A stretch of 64,000 nucleotides of DNA from Formosa sp. Hel1_33_131 (GTDB lineage: Bacteria; Bacteroidota; Bacteroidia; Flavobacteriales; Flavobacteriaceae), in assembly GCA_949499105.1 (NCBI GenBank), contig CATEFX010000021.1:62001-126000 (forward strand), in the 5' to 3' direction. The notes beneath the pieces were generated by a model that worked only from the letters and a program-made list of their open reading frames with translations, ran no database searches and was not told where the DNA came from. The position numbers were made by a program, and so were the translations under genes. This document shows positions 46,788 to 55,815 of this stretch, piece after piece (within the stretch, counting starts at the first letter, position 1; every line of letters begins with the position of its first letter).

Positions 46788-47969
46788 TTATATATTTCGT
46801 TCGAGGATTAATGCCGAAGCACCGCCACCACCATTACAAATGGTTGCAGCTCCAATTTTCCCATTATTTTGTTCCAGAACACTTAACAGTGTCACCACAA
46901 TTCTTGCCCCCGAACATCCTAATGGATGTCCTAAAGAAACCGCGCCGCCATTAACATTCACGTTCGTATCATTGAGTTCTAAAAGTTTCATGTTCGCGAG
47001 TCCAACGACTGAAAAGGCTTCATTAAATTCAAAAAAGTCAACATCAGAAATACTCATATTTGCTTTTGCAAGTGCTTTTGGCAATGCTTTTGAGGGTGCG
47101 ACGGTAAACCATTCGGGAGCAGTTGCTGTATCGGCATAGCCTTTGATCGTTGCTATGGGTTTCAGTCCAAGTTCTTCAGCTTTATCTTTACTCATTAGGA
47201 TTAATGCAGCAGCGCCATCATTAATGGTAGAGGCGTTTGCAGCGGTGACAGTCCCATTTTTTGTGAAAGCTGCACGTAGACTAGGTATTTTATCTAAACG
47301 AACGTTTGTGAATTCTTCATCGGTATCCACGATGATCGGTTCGCCTCTTCGTTGCGGGACTGATACTGGTACTACTTCGGAATTGAATTTACCTGAATTC
47401 CATGCATCGGTTGATCGTTTATAGGATTGTATGGCAAAAGCATCCTGATCTTCCCTAGAAAAATTATATTTTATGGCACAGCTATCGGCAAATACGCCCA
47501 TGGCTTCTTGTGCATAGGCATCTACCAATCCATCTCTTTGAAGACCATCTTCAACGGATATTGGTCCAAATTTTTGACCCGATCGTGCCTGTTGATAATG
47601 CGGAATTGAACTCATGTTTTCCATACCACCAGCGACAACAACATCAGCATCGCCCAAAGCAATCGATTGGGCCGCTTGCGTAATGGTTTTCATTCCTGAA
47701 GCGCACACTTTATTAACGGTAGTGCAAGGAACAGAATCGGGAATACCAGCCTCAATTGCGGCCTGTCTTGCCGGTGCTTGCCCGTTGCCAGCCTGTACAA
47801 CATGACCCATCAAGACTTCATCGACTTGTTTTGGGTCTAAATTGATTTTATCGAGAGCACCTTTAATTGCGATTGCGCCTAGTTTTGGTGCAGCAACAGA
47901 CGATAGGGCCCCTAAAAAACGCCCTATTGGGGTTCTCGCGGCGGATACAATTACAACGTCTTTACTCAT
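46788..47969 (-). CDS. Acetyl-CoA C-acyltransferase (thiolase)
   Basis: A 393-residue thiolase. The nucleophilic Cys is C89 in NKVCASGM; the second-cysteine motif is CNGGGGASA near the C-terminus and the His motif is SLGHPLGCSGARI. It may cleave 3-ketoacyl-CoA or condense acetyl-CoA; the sequence alone does not decide between FadA- and AtoB-like roles. It is first of a two-gene minus-strand unit with the NlpC/P60 gene. Confidence 0.93.
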   Translation of the reverse strand: MSKDVVIVSAARTPIGRFLGALSSVAAPKLGAIAIKGALDKINLDPKQVDEVLMGHVVQAGNGQAPARQAAIEAGIPDSVPCTTVNKVCASGMKTITQAAQSIALGDADVVVAGGMENMSSIPHYQQARSGQKFGPISVEDGLQRDGLVDAYAQEAMGVFADSCAIKYNFSREDQDAFAIQSYKRSTDAWNSGKFNSEVVPVSVPQRRGEPIIVDTDEEFTNVRLDKIPSLRAAFTKNGTVTAANASTINDGAAALILMSKDKAEELGLKPIATIKGYADTATAPEWFTVAPSKALPKALAKANMSISDVDFFEFNEAFSVVGLANMKLLELNDTNVNVNGGAVSLGHPLGCSGARIVVTLLSVLEQNNGKIGAATICNGGGGASALILERNI

Positions 47970-48068
47970 AGATCAGAATTTAGAGATGTTCCTTGCGAAA
48001 ATAACTAAAATTTAGGATATATAAAGTAGGATTATTCTAATATGGGAAGAAAATGCACTTCTTTTTAT

Positions 48069-48076
48069 TACTTTTG
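48069..48076 (+). promoter_or_regulatory. Possible -7 element (TACTTTTG)
   Basis: An exact TAnnTTTG match 96 bp before the HD phosphohydrolase start. No -33 TTG at the ideal distance. A leader of about 90 nt would result. Confidence 0.35.
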
Positions 48077-48172
48077 GGTATTAACAAGATCATAATATGG
48101 AGATTGCTTGAGGTCTTTAGTTTTATGAGTCAACTAATTTTTTTGAATTTTTAAAATAGTCTAAGAGTCGCG

Positions 48173-50221
48173 ATGAAAGACCTAATTAATATTTTCCATA
48201 AAAATCATTCCTTAATTTATAAGGTCTTTCTTTTTGTGCTAACCACGTTTGTTATTGTTTATTTATTTCCGAAAAGTGGAACATTCAGATATAGTTTTGA
48301 AAAAGGGAAACCTTGGCAGTCTGAAAATTTATACGCACCTTTTGATTTTGCGATTAAAAAAACAGCCGAAGAAATTGAAATAGAAAAACAGCAAATTATA
48401 AAGCAGTCCCCTGTTTTTTTTGATGTAGATACGCTCGTCATTTCTAATGTAAAAAATGAATATGCAACTGCATTTGTGCGGTTATTTTTTGAGCTTCCAA
48501 AGGATCAAATCAAATTTGATTTGTTTAATAATGGTGTTCAGTTTTTAGATCAAATATACCAAAGCGGTGTGATTCAAGATCAATTTGATTATGATTCTAA
48601 CCAGCAAATTTCTATCCTAGTTAACAAAACACAAAGTGGCGTCAAACCTTTTGATAGTTTTTTTCTTCAAACTAATTTAAAATCTTTTATAGAATCCAAT
48701 ATCAGTGAATTACAATTAGAGGCCTATCGTCAACGCTATTTAGCCCTCTTTTTTGATATTGTAAAACCCAATACAGGACTCAACAAAGCACTCACACAGA
48801 TTTCACTTGATGAACGATTAAATCAAATGAAACTCGTTAGAGGGCGTGTCGATAAGCAAACTCTTATTATTTCTAAAGGCGAAGTGGTTCAAGGGGATAA
48901 CTATGCAGTGTTAAATTCGTTAGAATCTGAATATGAATCTCAAGTTTGGACGGATTCAAACTATACGCTCGTCGTGATTGCATACACTGTTCTGGTATCT
49001 CTCGCTTTGTTGATGCTATTATTATTTATGAAAAAATATAGGGTTGAAGTATTTTCAAACAATACCAAAGTCACCTTTATCTTTTTCAATATCGTTTTGA
49101 TGGTTCTTTTGACCACTTTGGTTGTTAATTATAATTCGTCCTATATTTATATAGTTCCACTTTGTATTTTGCCCTTAATATTAAAAGCTTTTTTTGATGC
49201 TCGTTTAGGACTGTTCACCCATGTTATTACAGTGTTGTTACTAGGCTTTGTTGTTGCGAACAACTATGAATATATGTTTTTACAAATTATCGCAGGGATT
49301 GTTACCATATTAACGGTTTCCGAACTTTATAAACGTGCTAATTTATTTATCTCTGTTGGACAAATCACCCTGATATATATCGTATCCTATTTTGCGTTTT
49401 TTGTAATTCATGAAGGGAGTATCGATAATTTACAATGGGAAACTTTTTTATTGTTCGTTTTGTGTGGATTAGCAACCTTGTTTGTTCAGCCACTTATCTA
49501 TGTGTATGAAAAACTCTTTGGGCTGGTGTCTGATGTGTCGTTGTTAGAGCTTTCAGACACCAATTCTAAGTTATTGAAAGAATTATCTGATAAGGCCCCA
49601 GGAACCTTCCATCATTCTTTAAATGTAGCTAATCTTGCGGAGGCGGCTGCCAATGAAATTGGTGCCAATGCCATGCTTGTAAGAGTCGGAGCCTTGTACC
49701 ACGATATTGGAAAAATGACCAACCCGACCTATTTTACCGAAAATCAATCGACCGGTACCAATCCCCATGACGAATTATCGCCAAAGGAAAGTGCTCGAAT
49801 TATTATAAATCATGTCATTGACGGCATAGAGCTCGCAAAGAAAAACAACCTACCAGACAGAGTCATCGACTTTATTAGAACGCACCATGGAACCAGTGTG
49901 GTGTATTATTTTTATAACAAACAACGCGAGGCAAATCAAGATTTTGATGAAGCCGATTTTGCGTATAGTGGTCCAAATCCATTTAGTAAAGAAACGGCCA
50001 TACTTATGATGTGTGACAGTGTTGAAGCTGCTTCCAAGAGTTTGAAAAACCCGACCTCTACCAAAATCAATGATTTTGTAGATATGATCATTTCTAAACA
50101 AATGGAATCAAATCAGTTTTTAAATGCAAATATTACATTCAAAGAAATACAATCTATTAAGAAGGTTTTAAAGCGTAAGTTGGCTAATATCTATCACTTA
50201 CGTATTGAATACCCAGACTAA
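48173..50221 (+). CDS. PgpH-like 7TM HD-domain phosphohydrolase
   Basis: A 682-residue membrane protein. One N-terminal membrane segment (about 15-32) is followed by an extracytoplasmic domain (about 35-255), about seven membrane segments (about 260-450) and a cytoplasmic HD domain (about 470-660). The catalytic HD pair is H510-D511 in YHDIGKM, with upstream HHSLNVANLAE and downstream HHGTS. This is the 7TMR-HDED plus 7TM plus HD layout of PgpH, a c-di-AMP phosphodiesterase in Gram-positive bacteria. c-di-AMP turnover is therefore the likely role, consistent with a YbbR-like protein at 10997. Confidence 0.92.
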   Translation: MKDLINIFHKNHSLIYKVFLFVLTTFVIVYLFPKSGTFRYSFEKGKPWQSENLYAPFDFAIKKTAEEIEIEKQQIIKQSPVFFDVDTLVISNVKNEYATAFVRLFFELPKDQIKFDLFNNGVQFLDQIYQSGVIQDQFDYDSNQQISILVNKTQSGVKPFDSFFLQTNLKSFIESNISELQLEAYRQRYLALFFDIVKPNTGLNKALTQISLDERLNQMKLVRGRVDKQTLIISKGEVVQGDNYAVLNSLESEYESQVWTDSNYTLVVIAYTVLVSLALLMLLLFMKKYRVEVFSNNTKVTFIFFNIVLMVLLTTLVVNYNSSYIYIVPLCILPLILKAFFDARLGLFTHVITVLLLGFVVANNYEYMFLQIIAGIVTILTVSELYKRANLFISVGQITLIYIVSYFAFFVIHEGSIDNLQWETFLLFVLCGLATLFVQPLIYVYEKLFGLVSDVSLLELSDTNSKLLKELSDKAPGTFHHSLNVANLAEAAANEIGANAMLVRVGALYHDIGKMTNPTYFTENQSTGTNPHDELSPKESARIIINHVIDGIELAKKNNLPDRVIDFIRTHHGTSVVYYFYNKQREANQDFDEADFAYSGPNPFSKETAILMMCDSVEAASKSLKNPTSTKINDFVDMIISKQMESNQFLNANITFKEIQSIKKVLKRKLANIYHLRIEYPD

Positions 50222-50253
50222 GATATTTTTCTTTTAAAAAACTAAAAAAATAG

Positions 50254-50285
50254 TTTGCGTTCTTAATAATGAACAACTACATTTG
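50254..50285 (+). promoter_or_regulatory. Full promoter for the tRNA pair
   Basis: TTTG at 50254-50257 and TACATTTG at 50278-50285 with a 20-bp spacer: both boxes match the Bacteroidota consensus. It starts about 35 bp before tRNA-Ser. Confidence 0.8.
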
Positions 50286-50320
50286 CAACCGCAATTTTAA
50301 TTGCTTAAGTTCATTAAATA

Positions 50321-50404
50321 GGAGAGGTGCCAGAGTGGTAATGGAGCAGATTGCTAATCTGTCGACGGGTAACTGTCGCCAGGGTTCGAGTCCCTGTCTC
50401 TCCG
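50321..50404 (+). tRNA. tRNA-Ser (anticodon GCT)
   Basis: Acceptor stem GGAGAGG / TCTCTCC, anticodon loop with GCT between CAGATT and AATCTG, a long variable arm typical of class II tRNAs, and T arm CAGGGTTCGAGTCCCTG. CCA is not encoded (GCA follows). Confidence 0.95.
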
Positions 50405-50435
50405 CAATTAGTAAACTAACAATAGATAACCAATT

Positions 50436-50510
50436 CGGGGTGTAGCGTAGCCCGGTTATCGCGCCACGTTTGGGACGTGGAGGCCGCAGGTTCGAATCCT
50501 GCCACCCCGA
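50436..50510 (+). tRNA. tRNA-Pro (anticodon TGG)
   Basis: Acceptor stem CGGGGTG / CACCCCG, anticodon stem CCACG / CGTGG with TGG, T arm GCAGGTTCGAATCCTGC. CCA is not encoded. The last bases of this gene are repeated twice downstream as part of a 37-bp array. Confidence 0.95.
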
Positions 50511-50585
50511 CACAGAGGTCGTCACGCTAAAAGCGTGACCACCCCGACACAGAGGTGGTCACGCTAGAAGCGTGACCACCCGACA
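50503..50585 (+). repeat. 37-bp tandem repeat that copies the tRNA-Pro 3' end
   Basis: Units at 50503-50539 and 50540-50576 differ at only two positions; a third, truncated copy (CACCCGACA) follows to 50585. Each unit starts with CACCCCGACA, the acceptor 3' strand plus discriminator of tRNA-Pro and two more bases, and continues into a hairpin (GTCACGCT / AGCGTGAC). The first copy overlaps the tRNA gene itself. Confidence 0.9.
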
Positions 50586-50590
50586 AAAAT

Positions 50591-50620
50591 AATCCAATCA
50601 CGAAAGTGGTTGGATTTTTT
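50591..50620 (+). terminator. Intrinsic terminator of the tRNA transcript
   Basis: Stem AATCCAATCAC / GTGGTTGGATT (one T-G pair) with loop GAAA, then a T run. Confidence 0.85.
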
Positions 50621-51172
50621 GGTTATTAAAAATGAGCATTCAAAATCACCATCTTTTTGGATTTAAAATTTCACTCAAATTGGGAATGATTTGTATTGAA
50701 TTTGCTTACTAGTAATTCAATATTACGTACAGATTTTAATCCGATTTCATCAACAAAGTTAATTACTTACTTTATTAGTTTCTCTCAAAGAACTACTAAA
50801 ATAAAACAATACAGAATATCAATAAAGTTGAATTTATCTTATAATTTGAACGTGTTAAATCTTGATTTCCAGAGTTCAAAAATAACTTACAACACTAATT
50901 AACCATACATCTCCACAACATTACTTTAAATTTAAGAATACTTCAATTTATTTTTATGGGAGGTTTGTTTAGATATCGTTGATAAAACCCCCTTAAAATT
51001 GTCATGTATGTTTTTTGTTGAGGTAAGTTTTGTCAATTTCTTAATATATTGATATAAATTCCCATTATAATAATGGTAGAATTCTATCTAGTACAAAAGG
51101 CACTCAAATCAAACCGTTTGTTTTTGGAATTAAAACCATTTAGAATCATCAATTTATAAATTCAATAGAATT
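50621..51172. other. Gene-poor intergenic region before the beta-glucan locus
   Basis: About 550 bp of AT-rich sequence separates the tRNA terminator from the first glucan-utilisation gene. A 68-codon frame (50696-50902) lacks any sign of being a gene. No exact TAnnTTTG element is visible; the nearest is TAAGTTTT at about 51024. The region probably holds the promoter and any regulator site for the locus, but no clear site can be named. Confidence 0.6.
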
Positions 51173-54100
51173 ATGAAACACAATTTTATAAGATTAGTAT
51201 TCTTCTTATTTGTAACATCAATTTTTGCTCAAGCAGATAAAGTATCTGTTTTGAATGATGACGATGGAATGAAGTTAGTTGTCAATGGCGAACACTTCAT
51301 GATTAACGGTATGAACTGGGATTATTTTCCTATTGGGACTAATTACTCCTATAGTTTATGGAAGCAATCGGATGATGTCATTAAGGCAGCATTGGATGCA
51401 GAAATGGGCTTATTGAAAAACATGGGCGTGAATGTCATAAGACAATATACAGGTGTCCAACCAAAATGGATACAGTATATCTATGAAAATTATGGTATTT
51501 ATACCTTGTTGAATCACTCGTTTGGACGATACGGTCTAACGGTGAACGGCGCATGGGAAGTAGTGACAGATTATAGAGACCCAGCAACTCAAGCGTTGTT
51601 AATGTCTGAAGCCACTAAAATGGCACAAGACTATAAAGACACCCCCGGTTTGTTAATGTTCTTATTAGGGAATGAAAATAACTACGGACTTTTTTGGGCC
51701 GGTGCTGAAACCGAAGATTTCCCAGACGAAGCAGAAAAAATAGCTTTCATTGGAGAAGAACGTGGGCGTCCAATGTACAAGCTCATGAACGATGCTTCCA
51801 TTAAAATGAAGACTATTGATGGCTCCCATCCCATAGCAATCTGTAATGGAGATGTATTATTCATCGATATTATTGCTGAAGAATGTAAAAACATTGATGT
51901 TTTCGGAACCAATATGTATCGCGGTGCTTCTTTTACAGATGCCTTCAAAACGGTTAAGGAGAAGTTAGACATGCCAATCATGCTGACGGAGTTTGGTGCA
52001 GATTCATTCAATGCAATCAAAAATGCAGAAGACCAAAAAATGCAAGCCTATTACATGGTTGAAAACTGGAAAGATATTTACCAGAATGCAGCAGGTCTAG
52101 GAAAAGCTGAAAATGCCATTGGAGGTTTTACCTTTCAATTTAGTGATGGTTGGTGGAAATTTGGACAAACTAAAAATTTAGAAGTGCATGACAACAATGC
52201 ATCATGGGCAAATGGAGGCTATTCATTAGATCTTGCACCTGGCGAAAACAATATGAATGAAGAGTGGTTTGGAATTTGTGCAAAAGGACCAACCGATGTC
52301 AGAGGCCTGTATACGTTATATCCAAGAGCGGCCTATTATGCTTTAAAAGAAGCTCATCAATTAAATCCTTACGAAGAAGGTGTGGATGCGGAATTTGTGA
52401 AAAATCATTTTGAAAACATTGAATTAATGGGGGCTGTCCTTCGAGCTAGAGGCGACAAAGCGGCTTTAGGAGGCAATGAAAAAATTAAGCTAAGCAATAT
52501 GAGAGCTGAGTTTACAACCTTTAATACAGGCGGTAGTCTTATTACGACTCCCGACAATATCGATCCAAAGAATTCAGGCTACCCAGATCAACTTGGGTTT
52601 GATCATATGCAATCGTATTTCATTGGCGTGGAAGCGAACCCGACTTCTAGCATGAGAGCCAATGTTAATTTTAACATATTAGGTAATGTCGCTGATAATC
52701 CAATTGACGAAATATTTTATGAAAATACAGGGCGTTCAATATCTGTAAATACAGATGATGGAAATGTAGAAATTACTGATCCAAACAGAGTAAAAATATA
52801 CAATGCTGAATTTGATTGGAATGCGAAAGAGTTTAATTTAAGAGGGTTTTATAGAACTGGACATTACCACTGGAGTTACGAAGGTGATTTCTTCGGTTTA
52901 TACAGGGAAGCTAACTATGGTCCAAATTTAGACCTTTATAATGGAGAAATTTCAGGAATTGAGGTCGATGGTAAAGGGGCTCTAAAAGGTTTAAAAGCCG
53001 CTTTTGGGTCTCAACTTTGGTGGGGAGCTAACCCTGCAGTCCTATTGAAATATGGAACTAAACTAGGAAAATGGGATGTCACTGGGGTCTATCATGAAGA
53101 TATTGATGATGTTGGAGAAGCGGTCACTTCGATTGCTGTACCACTTCCAAAAACACGTCGTGTGACTTTACATACCGCGAGAGAATTTGGAGATTTTATT
53201 TTTGAAGCCGGTGGTATTTGGGGTGGACAACCGTTAAACGGACGCGAATTTCAAATTGCAGAAGGAACGACTGATAACTACATCATTTATACCGATGAAA
53301 TCGATGCAAAAGATAACTGGGGTGCCAAAGCGAAGTTAACCTATCAAAAAGGAGCTTTTAAATGGTACGCACAAGGCGCAAGCATGGGCTTAGTTGCCAA
53401 TGGCGGGACCGATCAAACACAAACATTTACGGGCTGGAAACTTAAGGATTCTGGAAGCGGAAATCAAAACAACTTCCTAACAGGGTTTTCATACATCATT
53501 GGAGATTTTGAAATCGCACCTAACTTTCTATGGCAAAAACCAATTGTCGATGCAATGCCAAATGATATGAACGGCGGAACAGGACGTCTTAGAAATATTC
53601 AAGACGATCCATTTGCCGTAAGATCCAATAGAGAAACCACTGCCGGAGAAATTTTATTATCTTATGATCCGACTCCCGGCACTTGGATGTATGAATGGGA
53701 CAACGACCGAGCAGAGGATGCTGAGTTTGCTTTTAACTTAGGGTTTATCTATCGCCATCACCCAACTGCGCAAGATGCAGCTATTGGTTTTTTAGCCAAT
53801 CGTACTGCTTTTGCCTTTCCAAATGCTGCCCCTGCAAAAGATTTATGGGAAGCACATTCGCGAGTGGTCTCTAAAGTGAGTCCAGACCTCGGTTTGATCG
53901 CTAACTTCTATGCAGGTAATATACAGTCTACTGGTAGTGACGAACGTTTAGTTGAGCGCTATGGAGGCGATATTCGATTGATTTATAACAAACTGAAACT
54001 AACCCATACGTTTAAAGTTAACGATTGGGGACCTTTTGATTATCACCGTGATTTTAACTTGACATACCCTGTTCAATTAATGTTAGATCTATCGACCACT

Positions 54101-54310
54101 TTAGGAAAACCAGATTGGTTTATCCTTCCAAATACTCAAGTAGGCTTACGTGGTACATGGCGTTCATTAAATCAATATTCGCCTCGTTACTCACCTAGTT
54201 TTGTACCAGAAAACACCTATCCACCAATACCGCCAATTAGTACTGTTGGCTTTGGATTTGGAAGCGAATGGGAAATTAGAACATACATACATATCAATAT
54301 TGGTAAATAA
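51173..54310 (+). CDS. GH-A clan glycoside hydrolase fused to an outer-membrane beta-barrel, 1045 aa
   Basis: The signal peptide ends TSIFAQ (about 20). Residues about 22-390 form a TIM-barrel hydrolase resembling GH2 C-terminal or GH72-like enzymes, with acid/base E168 in LLGNENNYGLFW and nucleophile E273 in PIMLTEFGAD, the two Glu of a retaining GH-A enzyme. Residues about 425-1045 show repeated amphipathic strands with aromatic girdle residues (for example FYRTGHYHW, FEIAPNFLWQKP, and the final EIRTYIHINIGK), indicating an outer-membrane barrel. The glucan neighbours suggest a beta-1,3-glucan substrate. The barrel could anchor the enzyme or pass oligosaccharides. First gene of the locus, 11 bp before the next. 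Confidence 0.8.
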   Translation: MKHNFIRLVFFLFVTSIFAQADKVSVLNDDDGMKLVVNGEHFMINGMNWDYFPIGTNYSYSLWKQSDDVIKAALDAEMGLLKNMGVNVIRQYTGVQPKWIQYIYENYGIYTLLNHSFGRYGLTVNGAWEVVTDYRDPATQALLMSEATKMAQDYKDTPGLLMFLLGNENNYGLFWAGAETEDFPDEAEKIAFIGEERGRPMYKLMNDASIKMKTIDGSHPIAICNGDVLFIDIIAEECKNIDVFGTNMYRGASFTDAFKTVKEKLDMPIMLTEFGADSFNAIKNAEDQKMQAYYMVENWKDIYQNAAGLGKAENAIGGFTFQFSDGWWKFGQTKNLEVHDNNASWANGGYSLDLAPGENNMNEEWFGICAKGPTDVRGLYTLYPRAAYYALKEAHQLNPYEEGVDAEFVKNHFENIELMGAVLRARGDKAALGGNEKIKLSNMRAEFTTFNTGGSLITTPDNIDPKNSGYPDQLGFDHMQSYFIGVEANPTSSMRANVNFNILGNVADNPIDEIFYENTGRSISVNTDDGNVEITDPNRVKIYNAEFDWNAKEFNLRGFYRTGHYHWSYEGDFFGLYREANYGPNLDLYNGEISGIEVDGKGALKGLKAAFGSQLWWGANPAVLLKYGTKLGKWDVTGVYHEDIDDVGEAVTSIAVPLPKTRRVTLHTAREFGDFIFEAGGIWGGQPLNGREFQIAEGTTDNYIIYTDEIDAKDNWGAKAKLTYQKGAFKWYAQGASMGLVANGGTDQTQTFTGWKLKDSGSGNQNNFLTGFSYIIGDFEIAPNFLWQKPIVDAMPNDMNGGTGRLRNIQDDPFAVRSNRETTAGEILLSYDPTPGTWMYEWDNDRAEDAEFAFNLGFIYRHHPTAQDAAIGFLANRTAFAFPNAAPAKDLWEAHSRVVSKVSPDLGLIANFYAGNIQSTGSDERLVERYGGDIRLIYNKLKLTHTFKVNDWGPFDYHRDFNLTYPVQLMLDLSTTLGKPDWFILPNTQVGLRGTWRSLNQYSPRYSPSFVPENTYPPIPPISTVGFGFGSEWEIRTYIHINIGK

Positions 54311-54321
54311 AAAACTATAAA

Positions 54322-55785
54322 ATGAAAAATATAAAATTTATGTATTCAAAAGTTATGTTGCTCTCAGGCTTACTTTTTGTAGTGATGATGAGTTGTGAAC
54401 GAGATATTACGGACAAAGTAGAATTTGCGCATTTGACCAAATCAGGTGAGATTTTCACAGATTCTCCAATTGGACTTGGAAGTGATTTCTACTTTCCATA
54501 CACAGGTTCAAAACCAACCGCATGGTCAGTAGACGAAAGCGAAGGCTATGAAAGTGCCGCCTCTATGCGAATTGACGTTCCTAATGCCAACGATCCAGAA
54601 GGAAACTATGCTGGAGCCATATTTAGAGTTGATGGTGCTGGACGTGACCTCACCGAATTTGATGCTTTGACTTTTTGGGCGAAAGCCACCCAAGGCGTTG
54701 TTATTGGTGAAATAGGCTTTGGACAAGATTTTGGACTGAATAAATATCAGGTCAATGAAACAGATGTAAGCTTCAGTACTACTTGGCAAAAATACGTGAT
54801 TCCAATTCCGGACGCTTCCAAACTTTTTGATGAAAGAGGGATGTTTTGGTATTCCGCAGGAACTCAAAATACAGGTGGAAATGCCTACTCTTTTTGGATT
54901 GATGAATTGAAATTCGAAAAATTAGGAACTATCGGTCAGTCAAGACCCGCTATTCAAAATGGTGAAGATGTTGTTAAAAATGTATTTGCAGGAATTAGTT
55001 TAGAATTAACAGGCTTCACACAAACATTCAACTTGGGTAACGGCATTGATAAGACAGTCAATGTAGCACCAAGTTACTTTGACTTTACATCTTCGGAACC
55101 GAGTATAGCTTTCATAAATGAATTTGGAAACATCAGTGTTAGTAGTGGTACAGCCGTTATTACAGCGAGTTTGGGTGGTGTAGAAGCGGAAGGATCTTTG
55201 ACTATCAATGCCGTCGGTCAGTTTGAACTAGCACCAACCCCAACTACAAACCCTAGTAATGTAATTTCTGTTTTTAGTGATTCTTATGAAAACATTCCTG
55301 TAGATTATTTTAATGGCTATTGGGAACCTTATCAAACAACTCTAGGAGGTGAAATTATTATAAATGGACAAAATGTGATTAAGTTTACGGACTTTAATTT
55401 TGTGGGCACGAAACTTATAACACCTCTAGATATTTCGGAAATGACCCATTTTAGTATTGATATATTAATGCCTGTAATTTTGCCAACGGATATTGATATG
55501 CTTATTGTTTTAAAAAATGAAAATTCTGCTGAGACAACTCTACAACAGCAGCGTATTGGTGGTCAAACATATCAATGGTCTAATCAAACAGGGGATATCA
55601 CTGATACGGAAACCAATGCAACCTTTGAAGCAGGAGGCGTATGGAAAACCTTTAAAATTCCTCTTAGACCAACGTCAGAAACTGGTTTGGATAAGACAGG
55701 AGTTAATCTCATCATCATTGAAAGGATAAAATCTTCTAACGTGACTGATTTACACATCGATAATATGTATTTCTTTAAAGAATAA
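54322..55785 (+). CDS. Surface glycan-binding lipoprotein with Big_2 domain
   Basis: A 487-residue lipoprotein: the signal ends VMMSC (Cys25), followed by ERD, an acidic stretch like the Bacteroidota surface-export signal. A CBM-like beta-sandwich domain (about 45-200; LTFWAKATQGVVIGEIGFG and YSFWIDELKFEK are typical), a Big_2 Ig-like domain (about 220-295) and a second CBM-like domain (about 310-487, ending LHIDNMYFFKE) follow. No catalytic motif. Likely binds glucan at the surface and presents it to GH16. It sits in a tight run (11 and 30 bp gaps). Confidence 0.82.
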   Translation: MKNIKFMYSKVMLLSGLLFVVMMSCERDITDKVEFAHLTKSGEIFTDSPIGLGSDFYFPYTGSKPTAWSVDESEGYESAASMRIDVPNANDPEGNYAGAIFRVDGAGRDLTEFDALTFWAKATQGVVIGEIGFGQDFGLNKYQVNETDVSFSTTWQKYVIPIPDASKLFDERGMFWYSAGTQNTGGNAYSFWIDELKFEKLGTIGQSRPAIQNGEDVVKNVFAGISLELTGFTQTFNLGNGIDKTVNVAPSYFDFTSSEPSIAFINEFGNISVSSGTAVITASLGGVEAEGSLTINAVGQFELAPTPTTNPSNVISVFSDSYENIPVDYFNGYWEPYQTTLGGEIIINGQNVIKFTDFNFVGTKLITPLDISEMTHFSIDILMPVILPTDIDMLIVLKNENSAETTLQQQRIGGQTYQWSNQTGDITDTETNATFEAGGVWKTFKIPLRPTSETGLDKTGVNLIIIERIKSSNVTDLHIDNMYFFKE

Positions 55786-55815
55786 TAATTAAGAAAATAT
55801 TAAAACAATAAAAAA

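Noticed and set aside
50503..50585. Possible CRISPR array
   Set aside because: The 37-bp units are directly adjacent with no spacers, and the unit starts with a tRNA end. No cas genes are present.
50696..50902. 68-codon reading frame before the glucan locus
   Set aside because: It is very AT-rich, with no recognisable motif, signal peptide or promoter; it looks like chance.
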